NCBI GenBank assembly: GCA_016708435.1
Contig: JADJFV010000010.1
Coordinates: 1-64,000, forward strand
Direction of reading: 5' to 3'
Length of the DNA stretch: 64,000 nucleotides
From: Leptospiraceae bacterium
GTDB lineage: Bacteria; Spirochaetota; Leptospiria; Leptospirales; Leptospiraceae
Numbering within the stretch: the first letter of the stretch is position 1; every line of letters begins with the position of its first letter. This document shows, in pieces, positions 35,235 to 50,092 of the stretch. A program made the position numbers and the translations under genes. Below the pieces are notes generated by a model. That model saw only the letters and a list, made by a program, of their open reading frames with translations, did not search any database and was not told where the DNA came from.

Positions 35235-38200
35235 TTCAAATTCTATTACTTCTAAAATCATTCGTTTCTCTGCACACAACCCTCTTTTGATTCTTGTGAT
35301 TACCGGGATAATGCTGATTATCTCCTATTACTCTATCAAAAATATTCCTCTCGATGCAATTCCCGACCTCTCCGACACACAGGTGATCGTTTATTCCCGC
35401 TGGGATCGAAGTCCCGATATCATTGAAGACCAGGTTACCTATCCAATTATCACAGGTCTTTTAGGTGCTCCAAAAGTAAAAGTCATCCGTGGATTTTCTG
35501 ATTTCGGTTACTCTTTTGTATACGTTATCTTCCAAGATGGAACTGATATATATTGGGCGAGATCGCGTGTATTGGAATATCTATCCCGCATACAATCAAG
35601 GCTCCCCGATGGTGTCCAAACAGAACTGGGTCCCGATGCAACAGGTGTCGGTTGGGTATTTCAATATGCCCTAGTAGACAAGAGCGGCAAAAACTCATTA
35701 ACCGACATTCGCTCCTTTCAGGACTTTAAACTTCGTTATCTTCTAAATGCAATTCCTGGTGTCGCAGAAGTTGCAGGTATTGGCGGTTTTAAAAAACAAT
35801 ACCAGGTCACTGTCAATCCAATTGCACTACAAGCCTATGGCATCTCGATGGAGTCTGTCGTTCAAAAGATTAGAGAGTCAAATCAAGAGACAGGGGCTCG
35901 GCTCATGGAACTAAGTGGAGCTGAATACATGATTCGCGGGAAAGGCTATATTCGTAGTCTTTCTGATATCGAAACGATCAGCCTTGGAACAGATACTACA
36001 GGCACTCCTGTTCTAATTAAAAATGTTGCCAAGGTAGACTTAGGTCCTGATTTGCGTAGAGGAATTTCTGATCTAGATGGAAATGGTGATACAGTGGGGG
36101 GAATCATTGTTATGCGTCACGGAGAAAATGCACTTTCCGTGATTGAAGAAATTAAAAAGAAAATAACAGACATTACCCCTTCTCTGCCCAAAGGACTAGA
36201 AATAATTACAACCTACGATCGCTCTGAGTTGATCCTAAATGCAATTCACAATCTAAAAGAAAAACTTTTAGAAGAAATGATTATCGTATCTCTTGTGATT
36301 TTAATTTTCCTCTGGCATTTTCCTTCTGCCATTGTTCCAATTCTTACGATTCCAATTTCTGTGATTATTTCTTTTATTCCTATGTATGCCTTTGGAATTC
36401 ATTCGAATATCATGTCCCTTTCTGGAATTGCAATATCGATAGGAGTTTTGGTTGATGGTGCGATTGTAGAAGTAGAGAACGCTTATAAAAAGTTAGAAGA
36501 ATGGGACTCAAACGGTAGAGTCGGTGACTATCACACTGTTAGGCTCGAAGCACTTTTAGAAGTTGGTCCTTCTGTATTTTTTTCTCTTCTTGTGATTGCG
36601 ATTGCTTTTTTGCCTGTATTCACCTTAGTCGATCAAGAAGGAAGACTCTTTCGTCCACTCGCCTACTCTAAAAATCTTGCCATGGCGATAGCGGCTATTC
36701 TTGCTTTAACCCTTGATCCTGCTTTTAGAATGCTATTTACTAGAATGGATCCATTTACTTTTAAGAATAAATTTCTAAGTCAAGTGGCTACTACACTCTT
36801 AGTTGGTAAATACCACAAAGAAGAAAATCATCCGATTAGTAAATTTCTTTTTAAATACTATGAGCCTGCTTGTTCTTGGGTTTTACTTCATCCTAAAAAA
36901 GTAATTCTTGCTTCTTTTTTTGCAGTCCTTCTTACCATTCCTGTCTATCTACACTTAGGCTCTGAATTTATGCCTCCTCTCTATGAAGAATCTTTGCTCT
37001 ATATGCCTACTACTCTACCGGGAATCTCAGTTGCAGAAGCAGAGCGGCTAATGGTAAATATGGATAGAAAACTAAAATCTATTCCAGAAGTAGTAAGAGT
37101 CTTTGGTAAAGCAGGAAGAGCGGACACAGCTACCGACAACGCTCCTTTTTCTATGATGGAAACAGTAGTCTTAGTGAAGCCACAAAACGAATGGAGAAAA
37201 AAAGAAAGATTCTATTCCAAGCTTCCAAACTTTACTCATTTTCTATTTAGAAGTTTTGGGACAGATAGAATTTCAAAAGAAGAATTGATTGATATAATGG
37301 ATAAAGAGCTTTCTTTTCCCGGTGTGTCAAACGCTTGGACAATGCCAATTAAGACTAGAATAGATATGCTTTCTACCGGTCTTAGAACTCCAATTGGAAT
37401 TAAAATACAGGGTGAATCGTTAGACGAAATTGAAAGACTTGGAATTGAAATAGAAAGAGTCTTAAAAAACCTAACAGGTGTTCGCTCTGTATTTGCCGAG
37501 CGGGTAACAGGTGGTTATTTCCTAGACATCAATCTTAAAAGAGAGAAGCTTGCCCGCTATGGTATTACAATTGCCAGTGCGCAAAATATCATTTTAACCG
37601 CAATAGGTGGAGAACCAATTACACAAACCATTGAAGGCAGAGAGCGCTATACGGTTAATATCCGTTACCCAAGAGCCCTGAGGGAAAATATCGACCAACT
37701 AAAACGAATTCTAATTCCTACTCTTACAGATTCCCATATTCCAATTGGAGAGATTGCAGACTTGGAATACAAAACAGGTCCCGCCATGATTCGTGATGAA
37801 AATGGATTTCTTACTGGTTATGTGTATTTGGATACAGGAGAGTCTGACATCGGTGGATTTGTAGAAAGCGCGAAATTAAAAGTATCCGAATCAGTAAAAT
37901 TGACGCAAGGGTATACATTGATATGGACAGGGCAGTATGAAAATATCATCCGTGTAAGAGAGAGAATGAAATTTGTAATTCCAATTACTCTTTTTATCAT
38001 CTTCTTTTTGATTTACATGAATACTAAATCCTACACGAAAACTTTTATTGTAATGTGCGCTGTTCCCTTTTCCCTCATTGGCGCTTTTGCAATTCTCTTC
38101 CTATTAGATTATCAAATGTCCATTGCTGTCTGGGTGGGAATGATTGCACTCATGGGACTCGACGCCGAGACAGGGGTATTCATGTTACTCTACTTAGATT

Positions 38201-38523
38201 TATCCTATGAAGATGCAAAAAAGAAAGGCTTATTAAAAAATGATTTGGAACTACGAGAGTCAATTTTACATGGAGCCGTAAAAAGAGTCCGCCCTAAAAT
38301 CATGACTGTCCTCTGTGCTATGATGGGGCTACTCCCTATTATGTGGTCAACTGCAACTGGCTCCGATGTAATGAAGCGAATTGCTGCTCCGATGGTCGGT
38401 GGACTTGTTAGTAGCTTTGCTTTAGAGCTCTTAGTCTATCCGGCGATTTACTATTTATGGAAGCGAAAAGAATTTAAAAATGTAAAAGATGCTCCAGCTA
38501 AAGATGCACCTATTAAAAAGTAA
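35218..38523 (+). CDS. cusA: Copper/silver efflux RND transporter
   Basis: 1101-residue inner-membrane pump using the proton gradient to expel Cu(I)/Ag(I). The twelve membrane helices and two large periplasmic loops are of usual length. GIAISIGVLVDGAIVEVENAY in helix 4 has the proton-relay acid. Methionines equivalent to the CusA metal relay are present in LLYMPTTLPG, SMMETVVLVK and TRIDMLSTG, favouring Cu/Ag over the Co/Zn/Cd CzcA type. DAETGVFMLLYLDL is also conserved. It is the last gene of the Cus operon. Confidence 0.95.
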   Translation: MNTPIDSNSITSKIIRFSAHNPLLILVITGIMLIISYYSIKNIPLDAIPDLSDTQVIVYSRWDRSPDIIEDQVTYPIITGLLGAPKVKVIRGFSDFGYSFVYVIFQDGTDIYWARSRVLEYLSRIQSRLPDGVQTELGPDATGVGWVFQYALVDKSGKNSLTDIRSFQDFKLRYLLNAIPGVAEVAGIGGFKKQYQVTVNPIALQAYGISMESVVQKIRESNQETGARLMELSGAEYMIRGKGYIRSLSDIETISLGTDTTGTPVLIKNVAKVDLGPDLRRGISDLDGNGDTVGGIIVMRHGENALSVIEEIKKKITDITPSLPKGLEIITTYDRSELILNAIHNLKEKLLEEMIIVSLVILIFLWHFPSAIVPILTIPISVIISFIPMYAFGIHSNIMSLSGIAISIGVLVDGAIVEVENAYKKLEEWDSNGRVGDYHTVRLEALLEVGPSVFFSLLVIAIAFLPVFTLVDQEGRLFRPLAYSKNLAMAIAAILALTLDPAFRMLFTRMDPFTFKNKFLSQVATTLLVGKYHKEENHPISKFLFKYYEPACSWVLLHPKKVILASFFAVLLTIPVYLHLGSEFMPPLYEESLLYMPTTLPGISVAEAERLMVNMDRKLKSIPEVVRVFGKAGRADTATDNAPFSMMETVVLVKPQNEWRKKERFYSKLPNFTHFLFRSFGTDRISKEELIDIMDKELSFPGVSNAWTMPIKTRIDMLSTGLRTPIGIKIQGESLDEIERLGIEIERVLKNLTGVRSVFAERVTGGYFLDINLKREKLARYGITIASAQNIILTAIGGEPITQTIEGRERYTVNIRYPRALRENIDQLKRILIPTLTDSHIPIGEIADLEYKTGPAMIRDENGFLTGYVYLDTGESDIGGFVESAKLKVSESVKLTQGYTLIWTGQYENIIRVRERMKFVIPITLFIIFFLIYMNTKSYTKTFIVMCAVPFSLIGAFAILFLLDYQMSIAVWVGMIALMGLDAETGVFMLLYLDLSYEDAKKKGLLKNDLELRESILHGAVKRVRPKIMTVLCAMMGLLPIMWSTATGSDVMKRIAAPMVGGLVSSFALELLVYPAIYYLWKRKEFKNVKDAPAKDAPIKK

Positions 38524-38548
38524 TCTCTGATTAGCTTTTAATTTAAGA

Positions 38549-38588
38549 ATATCTCTCCAGTGTTTCGCATCGGAGAGATATTTTTTTA
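38549..38588. terminator. Terminator after cusA
   Basis: ATATCTCTCC (38549-38558) and GGAGAGATAT (38572-38581) pair perfectly. Seven T follow directly (38581-38587) on the plus strand, 25 bases after the cusA stop. The ogt-like gene converges from the other side, so the stem may serve both. Confidence 0.9.
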
Positions 38589-38589
38589 T

Positions 38590-38925
38590 TCAGAACAACC
38601 TTCCTTCCTGTGTAGAATTTTCTCTTTCCAATTCCAATAGATATCTTTTATTTTCTATGCCGCCCGCATAGCCAGTTAAACTACCATTAGCCCCAATTAC
38701 TCTATGACAGGGAATAATAATTGATAATTTATTTTTTCCATTTGCAGAAGCCGCTGCTCGAATGCATTTTTCATCACCGAGCCTCTTCGCCAATTCCAAG
38801 TAGGTAATTGTTTCCCCGTAAGGAATTTTTAATAGCTCAGTCCATACTCGTTTTTGGAAATCAGTTCCTTCCATGGAAAATGGAATTGTAAACTCTTTGC
38901 GCTTTCCGGAAAAATATTCTTCCAA
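38590..38925 (-). CDS. ogt: Methylated-DNA-protein cysteine methyltransferase, start lost
   Basis: Repairs O6-methylguanine by irreversible transfer to a Cys. The catalytic domain is intact: FQKRVWTELLKIPYGETITYLELA, AAASANGKNKLSIIIPCHRVIG with the acceptor Cys, and GYAGGIENKRYLLELE. From the TTG at 38925 it is only 111 residues. The same frame stays open for about 48 further codons, to about 39069, encoding a plausible N-terminal domain (KFTFQNIKLEIQG...LEEYFSG) without any ATG, GTG or TTG before that domain. It abuts the T-run of the rpsG terminator. Either an unusual start is used or the 5' end was lost. Confidence 0.75.
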   Translation of the reverse strand: MEEYFSGKRKEFTIPFSMEGTDFQKRVWTELLKIPYGETITYLELAKRLGDEKCIRAAASANGKNKLSIIIPCHRVIGANGSLTGYAGGIENKRYLLELERENSTQEGRLF

Positions 38926-39071
38926 TTGAACAATGCATTGGCGGATAATGCCTGTTATTTCTTCTTTCGGCGTGCCTAAATTATTAGAAGAAGAATGTGA
39001 AAACAGAATGGATTGAATTTTATCATCTGTTCCTTGAATTTCTAATTTGATATTTTGAAAGGTAAATTTGC

Positions 39072-39100
39072 AAAAAAAAAGCCGGCTTTAACACCGGCTT
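39072..39100 (-). terminator. Terminator of the rpoBC-rpsLG operon
   Basis: On the minus strand AAGCCGG (39100-39094) and CCGGCTT (39085-39079) form a stem around an eight-base loop, followed by a run of nine T. It lies about 50 bases after the rpsG stop, ending the long transcription/translation operon. Confidence 0.92.
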
Positions 39101-39149
39101 TCTGAGTAGAAAATCACTGTTACGCGATCTTCGATTTTTTAAAATCAGA

Positions 39150-39623
<474 letters not shown>

Positions 39624-39638
39624 ATATTTCTCCTAACC

Positions 39639-40013
39639 TTAAGCCTTTGGTCTTTTTGCGCCGTATTTAGAGCGACTTTTTCTTCTTTTGTCTACACCAA
39701 GTGTATCAATAGTTCCACGGATAATGTGATAACGAACCCCAGGTAAATCCTTTACCCTTCCACCACGAATCAGAACAACGTTGTGCTCTTGTAAGTTGTG
39801 ACCTTCTCCAGGTATATAAGCAGTAACCTCAATACCAGTCGTAAGTCTTACTCTCGCAACCTTACGCAAAGCAGAGTTAGGTTTTTTAGGAGTAAATGTC
39901 ATTACTCTTGTGCAAACCCCTCTTCTTTGTGGGCAGCTTTTTAAAGCAGGAGACTTGGTCTTCTTTTTTTGTTTGTTTCTTCCGTGTCTAATTAATTGAT
40001 TAATTGTTGGCAT
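39639..40013 (-). CDS. rpsL: 30S ribosomal protein S12
   Basis: 124 residues, a decoding-centre protein. TPKKPNSALRKVARVRL and RGGRVKDLPGVRYH contain the two Lys residues (43 and 88 in E. coli numbering) whose mutations give streptomycin resistance; both are wild type here. It lies between rpoC and rpsG. Confidence 0.98.
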   Translation of the reverse strand: MPTINQLIRHGRNKQKKKTKSPALKSCPQRRGVCTRVMTFTPKKPNSALRKVARVRLTTGIEVTAYIPGEGHNLQEHNVVLIRGGRVKDLPGVRYHIIRGTIDTLGVDKRRKSRSKYGAKRPKA

Positions 40014-40104
40014 TCATTCCTCTAAATATATAATAACAGTGTTATACTGTCAGATTTTTTCATTATTCCTTTTTGTAAAGTGAAAACTGTATTTAATACA
40101 GTTC

Positions 40105-44361
<4,257 letters not shown>

Positions 44362-44374
44362 TCAGTCGTAGCCT

Positions 44375-47300
44375 CTAGATATTCTCTATAGATTCGATTT
44401 TAATTTTCTTTTTATTTCTGGAATACTCATCTTCATAATCTGCTATATCGACTGTCGATCCTTCAGTGTCAGTGATGATAATATCCAGAGCCAAACCTCT
44501 TAATTCTTGAACTAATACGTTAAAGGATTCAGGAATTCCGGGGCGAATCGAGTTTATCCCCTTCACAATCGCCTCGTAAATACGAGCACGTCCGAGCATA
44601 TCATCGGATTTAATCGTGAGTAACTCCTGGAGTGTATGAGAAGCACCGTATGCTTCGAGTGCCCATACTTCCATCTCCCCTAATCTCTGTCCACCAAACT
44701 GCGCTTTACCGCCGAGAGGTTGTTGTGTAACGAGAGAGTAAGGACCAGTTGATCTTGCATGTATCTTGTCATCGACCAAATGGGCGAGCTTCAACATATA
44801 AATATGTCCACAGAATACTTCGTTTAAGAACGGCTCCCCTGTTCTTCCATCATAGAGTTGGAATTTTGAATTGGATTGAGTTCCTGCTTGTTTCGCATAC
44901 TCTTCAATATCCGCTTCATTCGCACCATCAAATACAGGTGTCTCAAAATTAATTCCTAGCTTATCTGCTATAAATCCTAATTGAGTTTCAAAGATCTGAC
45001 CCAAGTTCATACGAGAAGGAACCCCGAGTGGATTTAAAACGATGTCAAGAGGTGTTCCATCTTTCATATAAGGCATATCTTCTTCTGCCGTAACACGAGC
45101 CACAACCCCTTTGTTTCCATGACGTCCTGCCATCTTATCTCCAACTAGAAGTTTACGTTTACGAGCTACGTATACTTTTACTAGTTCTTCAACGCCAGCA
45201 GCTAAATCATCTCCACGCTCTCTATAGTAGCGTTTAATATCGATTACAGTACCTTCATTTCCATTCGGGAGACGTAGAGAAGAATCTCTTACTTCTTTTG
45301 CTTTCTCTCCAAAGATAGAATGTAAAAGTTTGTATTCAGGGGTTAAGTCAGTTTCTCCTTTTGGAGTTACCATTCCCACAAGAATATCACCGGCTTTTAC
45401 TTCTGCACCAATGCGGATAACGCCTGTTTCATCCAAATCACGGAAAGCTTTATCCGAGAGATTTGGAATATCGCGGGTAATTTGCTCTTGTCCTAGTTTT
45501 GTTTCTCTTGCTTGGATTTCAAATTCTTCTATGTGAATAGAAGTAAAAATATCTTGTTTTACAATTTTTTCGCTGATGATGATAGCATCCTCAAAGTTGT
45601 AACCTTCCCATGGCATAAATCCAACAAGAACGTTCTTTCCGAGAGCTAAGTAACCATTATCAATTGCAGGACCGTCAGCAAGGATTGTTCCCTTTACGAG
45701 AATATTTCCCATATCGTCCATTTTCTCGCCTTCGATGACTTGACCAGCAAGAGTATCCCCTTTAGCAACTGTAGCACCTTCTTTTACGATCGGCGAAAAT
45801 TCTTTCGTTCCTTCTTGGAGCAAATAAGCAACCTTATCCTCACCGTATTGAACTTCTAATTTTTCTTTGGTTATTTTTATAACTTTTCCATCTTGCTCTG
45901 CCATTAAAACAGAAACAATCGGTCTTTGATTAAAGCAAGTTCCCTGATTCGTCTTCTTGTATTTGATTAAAGGATAAACGACAGGATCTTTTGTTCCTTC
46001 TTCTTTTACAATAACTGCTTTTGAATCTACCTTTAAAACAATACCGGGTTTTTTAGCTACGATACAAATTCTAGAATCATAAGCTGCTCTTCCTTCCATG
46101 CCAGTTCCGACATACGGTGCTTGCTCTACCATTAAAGGAACAGCCTGACGTTGCATGTTTGAACCCATGAGTGCGCGGTTCGCATCATCATGCTCCAAGA
46201 AAGGAATCAGTGCAGTCGATACAGATACAACTTGCATTGGAGCTAAGTCCATGTATTGAATTTCATTTGGATTTCTAAAAGGGAAATCAGAACGGTGACG
46301 AGTAGAAATCAATTTACTTTTGAAATCTCCCTTTTCATCAATCGAAGCAGAGGCTTGCGCAATATAGTGATATTCCTCTTTGTCTGCTGTTAAGAATTCA
46401 ATTTGTTTTTGCACCTTTCCTGCTTTCACAGTTTTATAAGGTGTTTCTAAGAATCCGTAGTCATTTACTCTCGCATATGAAGACATAGAAAGAATCAAAC
46501 CAATGTTTGGACCTTCAGGAGTTTCAATCGGACACATTATACCGTAGTGAGAATAATGAACGTCACGAACTTCGAAACCTGCTCTATCGCGAGAAAGACC
46601 TCCAGGACCTAACGCATTTAATCTTCTCTTATGAGTTAACTCAGCAAGTGGATTTGTTTGATCCATGAACTGTGATAATTGAGAAGATCCGAAAAATTCA
46701 TTTACAACGGCAGTTACGGGTTTAATGGAAATTAATAATTGGGGAGTTTGTTGTTCAATTTCTTGAACAGTCATTCTTTCTTTGATAACTCTTTCCACAC
46801 GAGAAAAACCAAGTTTTAATTGATTGGAAAGTAATTCACCAACAGATCTAACACGTCTATTTCCTAAATGGTCAATATCATCATGGTAGTAGTTTTCTAC
46901 TTCGGACATGAGCATGACTAGATAGCGAACTGTTTCCATAATATCTTCTGGACGAAGAGTTCTGTTATCACAGTTAGTAAATTCTTTTGGTTTATGAAAT
47001 TCAAATTTGCTATTAATTTTATAACGACCCACTTTTCCTAAATCAAATGTTTTAGGAGAGAAGAAAAGTCTCTTGAGCTCTGATTCTGCATTTTCAATTG
47101 TAGAAGGCTCACCCGGACGCATAATCATGTGTAACTTCTTGATTGCTTCTTCGTAGTCGTTTACACCGTCTTTTTCTAGACAGTTGATGATGATGGAATT
47201 ATCCTTTCCATTTGGGAAATCAATTACATTGACTTCTTTGACTTTCATCTCTTTGAGAATATCAATATTATCCTCATTGATCTTAGAGCCAGCTTCGAGC

Positions 47301-48052
47301 ATTACTTCACCATTCTCGAAATTTATAATATCAGAAATAGTTCTTCTACCGATTACTTTTTTTAATTCTTTCGGAGAAGCACCGTAGATTTTTACTTTTG
47401 AGGAAGAGTAAAATAATTTTAATACATCTTCATTGAGTCCGACTTTGAGAGCTTTTAATAAAAGAGTTGCTGGAAATTTTTTCTTTCTGTCAATCTTTGC
47501 AACAAGGATTCCCTTATTGTCGATTTCAAACTCTAACCAGGAACCACGATAAGGAATCACACGTGCTGAATAAGTTGATTTAACTTGATCGTAAGCGAAA
47601 AAAATACCAGGCGATCTATGTAACTGACTAACTACAACACGCTCTGCTCCGTTGATGATAAAAGTTCCTTGGTCAGTCATGATAGGCAAATCGCCCATGT
47701 ACACAACTTGCTCTCTTATCTCACCGGTCTCTTTAATAATTAATCGGATAACAGATTTTAACGGAAGTGCATAACTTGAATCAGTGTCTTTGCATTCCTG
47801 TTGATCTCTTCTTCTCTCTCCAAGAATATAATGACTGTATTCCATGATGACGTCACCATTCGGACTCTCAATCGGAAAAGTCTCTTGAAACACTGCCTCC
47901 AGGCCCTGATTTTTACGTTTGGTTGGGTCTTTTACGTCTGCTTGTAAAAACCAATCAAAGGATTTTTTTTGAATCTGAATTAAATTAGGAAGAAAGTCAA
48001 GATTCGTAATTTTACCAAAGTTTACCCTTTTGCGTTCATTATGAGTAATCAT
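44375..48052 (-). CDS. rpoB: DNA-directed RNA polymerase subunit beta
   Basis: 1225 residues. The rifampicin pocket reads FGSSQLSQFMDQTNPLAEL then THKRRLNALGPGGLSRD. Compared with E. coli, Gln513, Asp516, His526 and Arg529 are kept, but the residue equivalent to Ser531 is Asn (Asn479 here). An Asn there is known from spirochaetes that are naturally rifampicin resistant. The rest of the protein is typical. The gap to rplL is 273 bases and contains a dispersed repeat at 48198-48277. Confidence 0.99.
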   Translation of the reverse strand: MITHNERKRVNFGKITNLDFLPNLIQIQKKSFDWFLQADVKDPTKRKNQGLEAVFQETFPIESPNGDVIMEYSHYILGERRRDQQECKDTDSSYALPLKSVIRLIIKETGEIREQVVYMGDLPIMTDQGTFIINGAERVVVSQLHRSPGIFFAYDQVKSTYSARVIPYRGSWLEFEIDNKGILVAKIDRKKKFPATLLLKALKVGLNEDVLKLFYSSSKVKIYGASPKELKKVIGRRTISDIINFENGEVMLEAGSKINEDNIDILKEMKVKEVNVIDFPNGKDNSIIINCLEKDGVNDYEEAIKKLHMIMRPGEPSTIENAESELKRLFFSPKTFDLGKVGRYKINSKFEFHKPKEFTNCDNRTLRPEDIMETVRYLVMLMSEVENYYHDDIDHLGNRRVRSVGELLSNQLKLGFSRVERVIKERMTVQEIEQQTPQLLISIKPVTAVVNEFFGSSQLSQFMDQTNPLAELTHKRRLNALGPGGLSRDRAGFEVRDVHYSHYGIMCPIETPEGPNIGLILSMSSYARVNDYGFLETPYKTVKAGKVQKQIEFLTADKEEYHYIAQASASIDEKGDFKSKLISTRHRSDFPFRNPNEIQYMDLAPMQVVSVSTALIPFLEHDDANRALMGSNMQRQAVPLMVEQAPYVGTGMEGRAAYDSRICIVAKKPGIVLKVDSKAVIVKEEGTKDPVVYPLIKYKKTNQGTCFNQRPIVSVLMAEQDGKVIKITKEKLEVQYGEDKVAYLLQEGTKEFSPIVKEGATVAKGDTLAGQVIEGEKMDDMGNILVKGTILADGPAIDNGYLALGKNVLVGFMPWEGYNFEDAIIISEKIVKQDIFTSIHIEEFEIQARETKLGQEQITRDIPNLSDKAFRDLDETGVIRIGAEVKAGDILVGMVTPKGETDLTPEYKLLHSIFGEKAKEVRDSSLRLPNGNEGTVIDIKRYYRERGDDLAAGVEELVKVYVARKRKLLVGDKMAGRHGNKGVVARVTAEEDMPYMKDGTPLDIVLNPLGVPSRMNLGQIFETQLGFIADKLGINFETPVFDGANEADIEEYAKQAGTQSNSKFQLYDGRTGEPFLNEVFCGHIYMLKLAHLVDDKIHARSTGPYSLVTQQPLGGKAQFGGQRLGEMEVWALEAYGASHTLQELLTIKSDDMLGRARIYEAIVKGINSIRPGIPESFNVLVQELRGLALDIIITDTEGSTVDIADYEDEYSRNKKKIKIESIENI

Positions 48053-48197
48053 TAAAATTTAAACTCCTGGAGTGTGAGCCTTTCGGCTTATTAAGAAATA
48101 TAAAATAAGATAGAAAATATAATACCGCCTAATACAAATTATCTCATACTAGAAAATACAAATTTGCTATCCAAGTTCAGGGGAGAAAAAAAATTAA

Positions 48198-48277
48198 AAC
48201 CACGAAGTGCGCGAAGAACGCGAAGAGTAAAAATTCTTACAGAATTAACTTCGTGACCTTCGTGCTCTCTGCGGTTA
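48198..48277. repeat. ACCACGAAG-family repeat between rplL and rpoB
   Basis: ACCACGAAGTGCGCGAAGAA at 48199 and CTTCGTGCTCTCTGCGGTTA at 48258-48277 have the same architecture as the 3031-3112 element, with the second arm partly diverged. It lies within the leader of rpoB, inside the ribosomal-protein/polymerase operon. Confidence 0.7.
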
Positions 48278-48325
48278 ATTATCTTTTCTCATTTCCCTAC
48301 GAAAATAAGATTTGCTTAGTAGAAA

Positions 48326-48697
48326 TTATTTTTTAATTTCTACTTGAGCACCAACTTCTTCTAATTTCTTTTTGATTGTATTAGCTTCATCAGGGGAAAT
48401 ACCTTCTTTAACTGCTTTTCCACCTGCTTCAACTAGGTCTTTTGCTTCTTTTAAGCCTAGACCGGTAATTTCACGAACCGCTTTGATCACGTCGATCTTT
48501 TTATCACCATGTGCTTTTAAGATAACACTAACTTCAGTTGGCTCTTCTACAACAGGAGCTCCTCCTCCGCCACCACCTGCAACCATTACTGGGGCTGCAG
48601 CAGAGATACCAAACTTAGCTTCCATAGCTTTTACTAGTTCAGCCGCCTGAACCAAAGTAAGATTTCCGATTTGCTCTAATAAACTTTCTGTTGACAT
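48326..48697 (-). CDS. rplL: 50S ribosomal protein L7/L12
   Basis: 123 residues. An N-terminal dimerisation domain (LLEQIGNLTLVQAAELVKAMEAKFG), an Ala/Gly/Pro-rich hinge, and a C-terminal factor-binding domain (KIDVIKAVREITGLGLKEAKDLVEAGGKAVKEG) are present. It forms the L10-bound stalk that recruits elongation factors. Confidence 0.98.
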   Translation of the reverse strand: MSTESLLEQIGNLTLVQAAELVKAMEAKFGISAAAPVMVAGGGGGGAPVVEEPTEVSVILKAHGDKKIDVIKAVREITGLGLKEAKDLVEAGGKAVKEGISPDEANTIKKKLEEVGAQVEIKK

Positions 48698-48835
48698 GTT
48701 TTCTCCTTGTCGTCTTTAAAAATTGTTATACTAAACGTTTTAATATTAGCTTTGCGCCTAATTAAAAAAAGCGGTCACTGAGTGATTTTCATTCCCATGA
48801 AAATTGCATCGAAGTGACGACTATTTGGTGTCCTA

Positions 48836-49363
48836 TTACTCGGCTGCTGGTGCTTCTGCTGCTCCACCTGCGTTCTTTTCTGCAACAGCGTTGATTGCTC
48901 TTGCGAGAGTAGACATTACATTGTTCATACCGAATGCGATTTCTGTGAGGAGTTCTTCTCTTGATGGAAGTCCTGCGATTCCTTCAACACCCTTTGTATC
49001 AAGAACTGCTCCATCAAAGAAGCCGCCCTTCATAACTAGGTTTTCATTTCCCTTTGCAAAGTCTTTACAAATCTTTGCTACGGTTGGTAAATTGTCTTTA
49101 GAAAAGATTGCTGCTAACGGACCCTTGTAGCCTGCACCAAAATCAATATTCTGAGAAGAATGATTAGAAGATTCTTTCAATGCTCTAAGAAATAAATTGT
49201 TCTTTAGAACTTTCATTTCAGAGCCTTCTTTTCTTAGATTTGCTCTAAGATCAGTCATATGCTTTACAGTTAAACCACTGTAAGCCGCTAATATAAAATT
49301 AGGCTTAGCTTCTAATTTTGATTTTAATTCAGCTACTGCTGCGATGTTTTCTTGATTTGCCAT
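48836..49363 (-). CDS. rplJ: 50S ribosomal protein L10
   Basis: 175 residues, base of the ribosomal stalk. AYSGLTVKHMTDLRANLRKEG and KVLKNNLFLRALKESS are the rRNA-binding part. The C-terminal helix that carries L7/L12 dimers ends with an Ala-rich tail. The order rplK-rplA-rplJ-rplL matches other bacteria. Autoregulation through an upstream leader is usual, but I cannot see a distinctive leader here. Confidence 0.97.
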   Translation of the reverse strand: MANQENIAAVAELKSKLEAKPNFILAAYSGLTVKHMTDLRANLRKEGSEMKVLKNNLFLRALKESSNHSSQNIDFGAGYKGPLAAIFSKDNLPTVAKICKDFAKGNENLVMKGGFFDGAVLDTKGVEGIAGLPSREELLTEIAFGMNNVMSTLARAINAVAEKNAGGAAEAPAAE

Positions 49364-49381
49364 GATATATTTCTCTCTTTC

Positions 49382-50074
49382 TTAAATAACAGAATTTGCT
49401 AATTCTTTAGAATCTACTTTTACACCAATACCCATTGTTGCACTGACTGCAAAATTCTTTAGATAATCCCCTTTTGCATCAGAAGGACGATCTTTGAATA
49501 AAGTAGCAACTACCGCAGTTATGTTTTCGATTAACTTTTGTTTGTCGAAAGATACCTTACCAACACCAAGATGAATCACTCCACCTTTGTCTGGACGATA
49601 TTCTATTTTACCACTTTTGAGTTCTGTAACAGCTTTGATAACATCATTTGTAACAGTTCCAGCTTTTGGTTTAGGCATTAAGCCTTTACGACCAAGAACA
49701 GGACCTAACTTACCAACTTCTTTCATCATATCAGGTGTAGCAACGCAAGCGTCGAAATCAGTCCATCCACCAGCTACTTTTGCAATCAAGTCCATATCGC
49801 CAACAAACTCTGCTCCAGCAGATTTTGCTTCGGCTTGTTTTTCCCCTTTGCAAAATACTAGAACACGAACAGTCTTTCCAGTTCCGTGAGGAAGAGAAAC
49901 TGTTCCACGAATGTTTTGTAAGCTTTTGTAATTTACTTGGGTTGCAATTTCGATAGAGCCATCAAATTTTGTGTAAGATGTTTCTTTAGCAAGACCAACT
50001 GCGTCAGTTAGATTATATAACTTTTCTCTGTTTACTTTATCTTTTAGTGCTTTGTATTTTTTACCGCGTTTCAT
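49382..50074 (-). CDS. rplA: 50S ribosomal protein L1
   Basis: 230 residues, L1-stalk protein also acting as a translational repressor of rplKA in many bacteria. FDGSIEIATQVNYKS, PHGTGKTVRVLVF and LGRKGLMPKPKAGTVT are signatures. It is 18 bases from rplK and 18 from rplJ. Confidence 0.98.
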   Translation of the reverse strand: MKRGKKYKALKDKVNREKLYNLTDAVGLAKETSYTKFDGSIEIATQVNYKSLQNIRGTVSLPHGTGKTVRVLVFCKGEKQAEAKSAGAEFVGDMDLIAKVAGGWTDFDACVATPDMMKEVGKLGPVLGRKGLMPKPKAGTVTNDVIKAVTELKSGKIEYRPDKGGVIHLGVGKVSFDKQKLIENITAVVATLFKDRPSDAKGDYLKNFAVSATMGIGVKVDSKELANSVI

Positions 50075-50092
50075 AATTACCTACTTTTAAAA

